From contig NZ_JACESE010000001.1 in the NCBI RefSeq assembly GCF_013911965.1, positions 289,382 to 353,381 of the forward strand: a DNA stretch of 64,000 bases, read 5' to 3'. The stretch comes from Phenylobacterium sp. (GTDB lineage Bacteria > Pseudomonadota > Alphaproteobacteria > Caulobacterales > Caulobacteraceae). The notes below the pieces were generated by a model. It was given only the letters and a program-made list of their open reading frames with translations. It was not told the origin of the DNA and made no database searches. Positions within the stretch are counted from its first letter, which is position 1, and the number at the start of each line of letters is the position of its first letter. This document shows positions 59,948-64,000 of the stretch, in pieces. The translations under genes and the position numbers were made by a program.

Positions 59948-60681
59948 CCGCCCTCGCCGCACGCCCCGCCTCCGACCGCTACGCCTTCGCCCAGAGCCCC
60001 TGCGGCGGCATCGCCCTGGCTCTGGCCGGGGCCGAGGTGCTGATGCGGCGTTCCGGCGCCCTGCTGGAGGTGGCCCATTCGGCCCTGATCGTCGCCGACC
60101 TGCACTTCGAAAAGGGCTCGGCCTACGCCGCCCGCGGCCAGTTCCTGCCGCCCTACGACACGCGCGACACCCTGGACCGGCTGGAGGCGGAGGTGGCCGC
60201 CCTTTCGCCGCGGACGGTCATCTTCCTGGGCGACAGCTTCCACGACCGGCGGGCGGAGGATCGGCTGGCGGCCGAGGACGCCGAACGCCTGGCGGCCCTC
60301 GCCCGCGGCCGGACTCTCATCTGGCTGGTGGGCAACCACGACGCCGACGGCCCTCGGCGGCTGCCCGGCGAAGTGGCCGACACCTTGACCCTCGGGCCCC
60401 TCACCCTGCGCCACGAGCCCGAGCCGGGGCCGCAGTTCGGCGAACTGTCGGGCCACCTGCATCCCTGCGCCCGCGTCACCTCCGGCCGCGGCACGGTGCG
60501 CCGCCGCTGCTTCGCCACCGATGGAGAGCGGATGATCCTGCCGGCCTTCGGCGCCTATGCCGGCGGGCTGAACCTGCGGGATGCGGCCTTTTCGGGGCTG
60601 TTCGCGCGGACCCCGCTGGCCGGGGCGCTGGGCCGGGACAAGGTCCATGCGGTCGGGTGGCGGTCGCTGACGCCAGACTGA
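59944..60681 (+). CDS. pdeM: ligase-associated endonuclease PdeM
   Basis: A 245-aa calcineurin-like metallophosphoesterase. It has the four family blocks: VADLHFEKG, FLGDSFHD, LVGNHDADGPR and ELSGHLHPC. PdeM is the phosphoesterase of the ligase-associated repair module. The GTG start overlaps the helicase TGA (GTGA), so the two are coupled. It converges on the TIGR02186-like gene. Confidence 0.92.
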   Translation: MTALAARPASDRYAFAQSPCGGIALALAGAEVLMRRSGALLEVAHSALIVADLHFEKGSAYAARGQFLPPYDTRDTLDRLEAEVAALSPRTVIFLGDSFHDRRAEDRLAAEDAERLAALARGRTLIWLVGNHDADGPRRLPGEVADTLTLGPLTLRHEPEPGPQFGELSGHLHPCARVTSGRGTVRRRCFATDGERMILPAFGAYAGGLNLRDAAFSGLFARTPLAGALGRDKVHAVGWRSLTPD

Positions 60682-60716
60682 TCGGGATTGAACTCAGCGG
60701 CGGTGGCGTGGCCGCC

Positions 60717-61499
60717 TTAACGCCGGCGGAAGACCACCGAAGCCAGCCAGCCGGACCCCAGCGCGATCAGCACCGAGACGATGCCGTAGAGCCAGGGCCG
60801 GTTGTTGGCGAAGAGGAAGAGCCAGCGCTCCAGCCCCGCCTTCTCCACCGTGATGGTCCGAGCCCGCCGTGAGACCGGCTCCCCGTCCTGGAAGAGGATG
60901 ATCTCGGTCTGATACTGGCCGATGGGCGCCGAGGTCGGCAGGTCGATCTCGGCGCGGAACAGGCCGCGATCGACGAAGCGCACGCCGTCCTGGTCGGTGG
61001 CGTAGAGCCCCGCATCCTCCTTCAGCCGGATGACCGCGCGGCGCCAGTCGAGATAATCGGCGCCCAGGCGGCTGACGACGACGTCGCGCACGCCGTATCG
61101 GGTCTCGATCCGCTCCTCGTCGGGCGCGTTCATCGGCAGGTGGTCGATGCCGGCGCCCAGCCGGCGCAGGGTCGAGAAGCTGGCGATCTCAGTCAGGGGC
61201 CGGGAAGAGGCGGCCATGTAGAAGCCCGGCGCGCCCTCGAAGACCACAGGACGGGAATTGATCCAGAGGCCCGCCACCCGGGTCTTGCGCGCGATCCGGA
61301 TCGGCTGGTCGGGGCCGCGGACGATCACCACGACGTCGGCGGGCCGCGTCTGGGGATCGAAGACCGCCCCGTAGAGCACGATCTTGGCCCCGGCGAACTC
61401 CGAGGTGACACGGATGTTGGCCTCGGTCAGGGCGGCGGCGACGCGCGGGCCGGGCTCGGGCTGTTCGATCTGAGGCGGCGGCAGGGCGGGGACGGCCAT
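60717..61499 (-). CDS. TIGR02186-like membrane protein
   Basis: A 260-aa protein with a beta-rich soluble part (SEFAGAKIVLYGAVFDPQT, IRVTS, DVVVIVRGP) and one C-terminal membrane segment (YGIVSVLIALGSGWLASVVF) with a short RRR tail. It resembles the TIGR02186 family of alphaproteobacterial membrane proteins that sit beside TauE/SafE permeases. The start ATG 61499 overlaps the permease stop (TGATG). Oddly, there is no signal peptide at this start, although family members are usually exported. Function unknown. Confidence 0.8.
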   Translation of the reverse strand: MAVPALPPPQIEQPEPGPRVAAALTEANIRVTSEFAGAKIVLYGAVFDPQTRPADVVVIVRGPDQPIRIARKTRVAGLWINSRPVVFEGAPGFYMAASSRPLTEIASFSTLRRLGAGIDHLPMNAPDEERIETRYGVRDVVVSRLGADYLDWRRAVIRLKEDAGLYATDQDGVRFVDRGLFRAEIDLPTSAPIGQYQTEIILFQDGEPVSRRARTITVEKAGLERWLFLFANNRPWLYGIVSVLIALGSGWLASVVFRRR

Positions 61500-62419
61500 C
61501 ACTCGCTCCCCCCGACCAGGACGAAGGGGTCCTCCGGCGTGATGAAGAGTTCGAGCCCCATCTGCAGCCCCATGATCAGCACGATGAGGCCCAGGACCGC
61601 CCGCAACTCCTCGGCGCGGAAGCGGGACGAGGCCCGCGCCCCAAGCTGCGCGCCCAGCACGCCGCCGATCAGCAGCAGAGTGGCGAGAACGATGTCCACC
61701 GACTGGTTCCGCCCGGCCTGCAGGATGCTGGCCAGCGAGGTGGTGATGATGATCTGGAAGAGGCTGGTGCCGACGACCACGCTGGCGGGCATGCGCAGGA
61801 TATAGACCATGGCCGGCACCAGGATGAAGCCGCCGCCGACGCCCATGATGGCCGAGAGCACGCCCACGAACACGCCAAGGACCACCGGCGGGATCACCGA
61901 GATGTACAGGCGCGAGCGCGGAAAGCGCACCTTGAGCGGCAGGCCGTAGAGCCAGACGGGCCGGCGGTCGCGCTTCTTCGCCGGCGCCTGGCCGCGCCTG
62001 TGGCGCAGGACCGCCCCCAGGGACTCCACCAGCATCAGGCCGCCGATGGCCCCCAGGAAGATGAGGTAGGACAGCGAGACGACGAGGTCGGCCTGGCCGA
62101 GCAGGCGCAGCCAGCGGAAGATCTCCACGCCCACCAGCGCGCCCACGGCGCCGCCGGCCGCCAGCACGCCGCCCATGCGGAAGTCGACCGCCCGCCTGCG
62201 GCTGTAGGAGATGACGCTGGAGGCTGAGGAGGCGGCCACGTGATTGGCCTCGCTGGCCACGGCCACGACGGGGGGAATGCCCATCCACAGCAGGATCGGC
62301 GTCATCAGGAAGCCGCCGCCGATGCCGAACAGGCCGGAGATGAAGCCCACCACCGCGCCCAGGAGCACGAGAAGCCCGGCGTTCACCGAGACCTCGGCTA
62401 TGGGCAGGTAGATGTCCAC
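61499..62419 (-). CDS. TauE/SafE-family anion permease
   Basis: A 306-aa membrane protein with about eight segments in two similar halves, each with a GxGGGF motif (SGLFGIGGGFLMTPILLWMG and SAIMGVGGGFILVPAMVYIL). A cytoplasmic basic loop (HRRGQAPAKKRDRR) separates them. The family exports sulfite, sulfoacetate or related anions, or takes up organosulfur compounds. GTG start. Its partner TIGR02186-like gene overlaps downstream. Confidence 0.9.
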   Translation of the reverse strand: MDIYLPIAEVSVNAGLLVLLGAVVGFISGLFGIGGGFLMTPILLWMGIPPVVAVASEANHVAASSASSVISYSRRRAVDFRMGGVLAAGGAVGALVGVEIFRWLRLLGQADLVVSLSYLIFLGAIGGLMLVESLGAVLRHRRGQAPAKKRDRRPVWLYGLPLKVRFPRSRLYISVIPPVVLGVFVGVLSAIMGVGGGFILVPAMVYILRMPASVVVGTSLFQIIITTSLASILQAGRNQSVDIVLATLLLIGGVLGAQLGARASSRFRAEELRAVLGLIVLIMGLQMGLELFITPEDPFVLVGGSE

Positions 62420-62482
62420 GCCTTGCGCGCCTCACTCGTCAGTTCAGGCGCGATGCGCCCCAGGACCCGCCGGTCCGGCGGC

Positions 62483-64000
62483 TCAACGGGTGAAGACGGA
62501 GAGCTTGGAAACCGTCGTCGGGTCGAGCGTGCCAGTGGCGGCCATGCCTTGATCGCGCTGGTAGGCGGCGACTGCAAGCCGCAGGGCCGGCGAAGCCGCG
62601 CCGTCCGAGGGGCCCTGATAGTAGCCGAGGCGGGAAAGAGCCCGTTGCGCCGTGCGCACGGCGTCGGGAGAGGCGCCGACCTGGGCGGCCGCCGCCGGCG
62701 CGCTGGGCGCCGTGGCCTTGAAGGCCGCCGCGGCGCGTTCGGCGACCGCCTGCGCGGCCGGCGAGAGGTCGTCCTTGACCCGTTCGGCGCTCGCCGCAGC
62801 GTCCTTGTCGCCCGCCTTGCCGGCGATCAGGAACCACTTGTAGGCCTCGGCGGCGTTCTGGCTGACGCCGAAGCCTTCCTCGTAGAGGCGGCCGAGATTG
62901 TACTGGCTGTCGACCAGGCCGAGATCGGCTGCGCGGCGGAACCACTGGGCGGCCGTCGTGGAGTTCTTCGTCCCGCCCACGCCTTCGAAATAGTAGAGGG
63001 CGAGATTGTGCATGGCCTTGCGGTCGCCGCCTTGGGCGGCGCGCTCGGTCCAGCGGCGGGCTTCGGCCAGATCCTTCTCGACGCCCTCGCCGCCCTGTTC
63101 GTAGAGCTTGGCGAGGTAGAACTGGGCCGGAGCGTAGCCGAGATTGGCCACCTTCTTCAGCTCGTCCAGCGCGCCGTCGGTCCCGTCTTCGACGCCGCGC
63201 ACGGCCTGGGCGTAGAGGCCCGGCAGGTCCTCGCGGATCTCCGCGCCCGCGGCCTCGCCCGTCAGGGGCTCGGGCGCGATGGCCAGGGCCGCCCGCGGGG
63301 CGGAGGCTTCGCCCTCCACGGCGGCGACCTCGACATCGCCGTCCCGCGCGGCGCTGACCGCATCGGCCACCCGCGCCGGCAGTTCGCCGGCCGGCTCGCC
63401 GCTGATCAGCATCATGCCGCCAGCCGCCATGCCCAGGAAGGCCGCGCCGCCCGAGAGCAGCAGGGCCGTCTGCAGGGTGGAGCCGGCGCGCTTCTTCGGC
63501 CGCATGGAAAAGCCGCTGAACAGCGAGCCGCCGTCCTTCGGCTGCTCCGGCTTCTTCAGCTTGGACTTCTTGCCCTTGCCTTCGCCGGCGTTCTGGTTGG
63601 CGCGGGCCGCGGCGCGGGCCTGGGCGATCACATCGCGCGTCGAGGCGGGCCTGGCGGGCGCAGCCGCGGGGGCGGGCTCGATGAAGTCCGACTCCGGATC
63701 GTCGTCGAAGCCGTAGTCCGCCTCGTCCAGCTCGGCGGCGGGCGGCGCGGCGGTCATGCGCGGCGCCTGGAAGGTCTCGGCGATGGCCCGGCGCGGCGGG
63801 TCGAGCACCTCGCCGGCGAACGGATCCTCCGGCAGTTCGGGCGCCGGCCGGCTGCGCTCGGCGGCAGGGGGCGCGCCGAAGCCGTCGGCGGCCTCGAAGT
63901 CCTCGGCCTCCAGCGGCGGCCGCTCGCTCTCGGGCGAGAAGTCGGTCGTCGGGAAGTCGTCGGCGGGGGGCGCGAAGGCCTGACGGGCCAGGGGCGCGGG
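62483..64000 (-). CDS. PodJ-like Sel1-repeat and peptidoglycan-binding protein, 5' truncated
   Basis: The frame runs off the right edge; 505 residues are visible. The cytosolic part is acidic and Pro/Ala-rich (SPESERPP, DEADYGFDDDPESDFIEPAP). A single TM (LQTALLLSGGAAFLGMAAGG) is followed by a periplasmic part with three Sel1-like repeats (AQFYLAKLYEQGGEGVEKDL, AMHNLALYYFEGVGG, DSQYNLGRLYEEGFGVSQN) and a C-terminal peptidoglycan-binding domain (TAQRALSRLGYYQGPSDGAA, ending VAAYQRDQGMAATGTLDP). This order is that of the Caulobacter polarity protein PodJ. Its coiled-coil N-terminal half would lie outside the window, so the name is provisional. Confidence 0.75.
   Translation of the reverse strand, partial: PAPLARQAFAPPADDFPTTDFSPESERPPLEAEDFEAADGFGAPPAAERSRPAPELPEDPFAGEVLDPPRRAIAETFQAPRMTAAPPAAELDEADYGFDDDPESDFIEPAPAAAPARPASTRDVIAQARAAARANQNAGEGKGKKSKLKKPEQPKDGGSLFSGFSMRPKKRAGSTLQTALLLSGGAAFLGMAAGGMMLISGEPAGELPARVADAVSAARDGDVEVAAVEGEASAPRAALAIAPEPLTGEAAGAEIREDLPGLYAQAVRGVEDGTDGALDELKKVANLGYAPAQFYLAKLYEQGGEGVEKDLAEARRWTERAAQGGDRKAMHNLALYYFEGVGGTKNSTTAAQWFRRAADLGLVDSQYNLGRLYEEGFGVSQNAAEAYKWFLIAGKAGDKDAAASAERVKDDLSPAAQAVAERAAAAFKATAPSAPAAAAQVGASPDAVRTAQRALSRLGYYQGPSDGAASPALRLAVAAYQRDQGMAATGTLDPTTVSKLSVFTR

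Noticed and set aside
60717-62435. One 572-codon frame spanning both the TIGR02186-like gene and the permease region.
   Set aside because: The upstream part is the wrong frame of the permease gene; the permease in its own frame has clear paired GxGGGF halves and its stop overlaps ATG 61499.

Overview
The window is a 64 kb, very GC-rich, densely coding segment of an alphaproteobacterial chromosome. The best fit is Caulobacteraceae, of Phenylobacterium or Caulobacter type. This rests on gene content: an AHL synthase locus, the ftsEX-YdcF-plsC block, the chorismate mutase-hisC-tyrC block, a DUF2125 protein, CHASE2-EAL signalling and, at the right edge, a protein resembling the C-terminal part of the polarity factor PodJ. 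This placement is inference from protein resemblance, not a database result. No rRNA, tRNA, CRISPR array or intact insertion sequence was seen.

Region 1 (1-3945) is accessory DNA of phage or plasmid character. A leftward operon encodes a small DNA-binding-like protein, a Rha/antirepressor-like protein and a ParB-N-domain protein. It diverges from a CI-like repressor across an operator region with a perfect 16-bp palindrome. Downstream lies a gene-free stretch holding seven perfect palindromes in 360 bp (3067-3425). Six share a CCAC-S-GTGG core, and a near-identical palindrome sits in frame inside the Rha-like gene (2052-2076). This is the most unusual signal in the window. Inverted and direct TTCCCAGTT repeats follow.

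Region 2 (3946-25008) is mostly metabolism and regulation: an L-2-hydroxyglutarate-oxidase-like flavoprotein, a TetR regulator, a TTC38-like TPR protein, a fused indolepyruvate ferredoxin oxidoreductase with a divergent Lrp/AsnC regulator, an HxlR regulator, an extended SDR with a divergent TetR regulator, a ccdAB toxin-antitoxin pair, pirin, pgsA, uvrC, an HWE-type sensor kinase and a FATP-type acyl-CoA synthetase.

Region 3 (25358-39940) is signalling and surface biology: a CHASE4 hybrid kinase, a GH15 hydrolase, an SDR, a TpsB-type outer-membrane transporter, a FecR-domain secreted protein with fourteen 12-residue repeats, a CHASE2-EAL c-di-GMP phosphodiesterase, and an XRE-LuxR-LuxI quorum-sensing locus. 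A cold-shock protein closes the region.

Region 4 (40108-54453) is conserved housekeeping: tlpA; argH-lptM-lysA with ATGA overlaps; a phosphoribosyltransferase with a zinc-ribbon protein; ftsE-ftsX-ydcF-plsC; a ChaC-like protein; DUF2125; chorismate mutase-hisC-tyrC; an SMR transporter; and an SRPBCC protein.

Region 5 (54479-64000) starts with a hairpin-rich intergenic repeat. It then holds a DinG-family Fe-S helicase, a divergent ligase-associated Lhr-type helicase with pdeM, a TauE/SafE permease with a TIGR02186-like partner, and the truncated PodJ-like gene.
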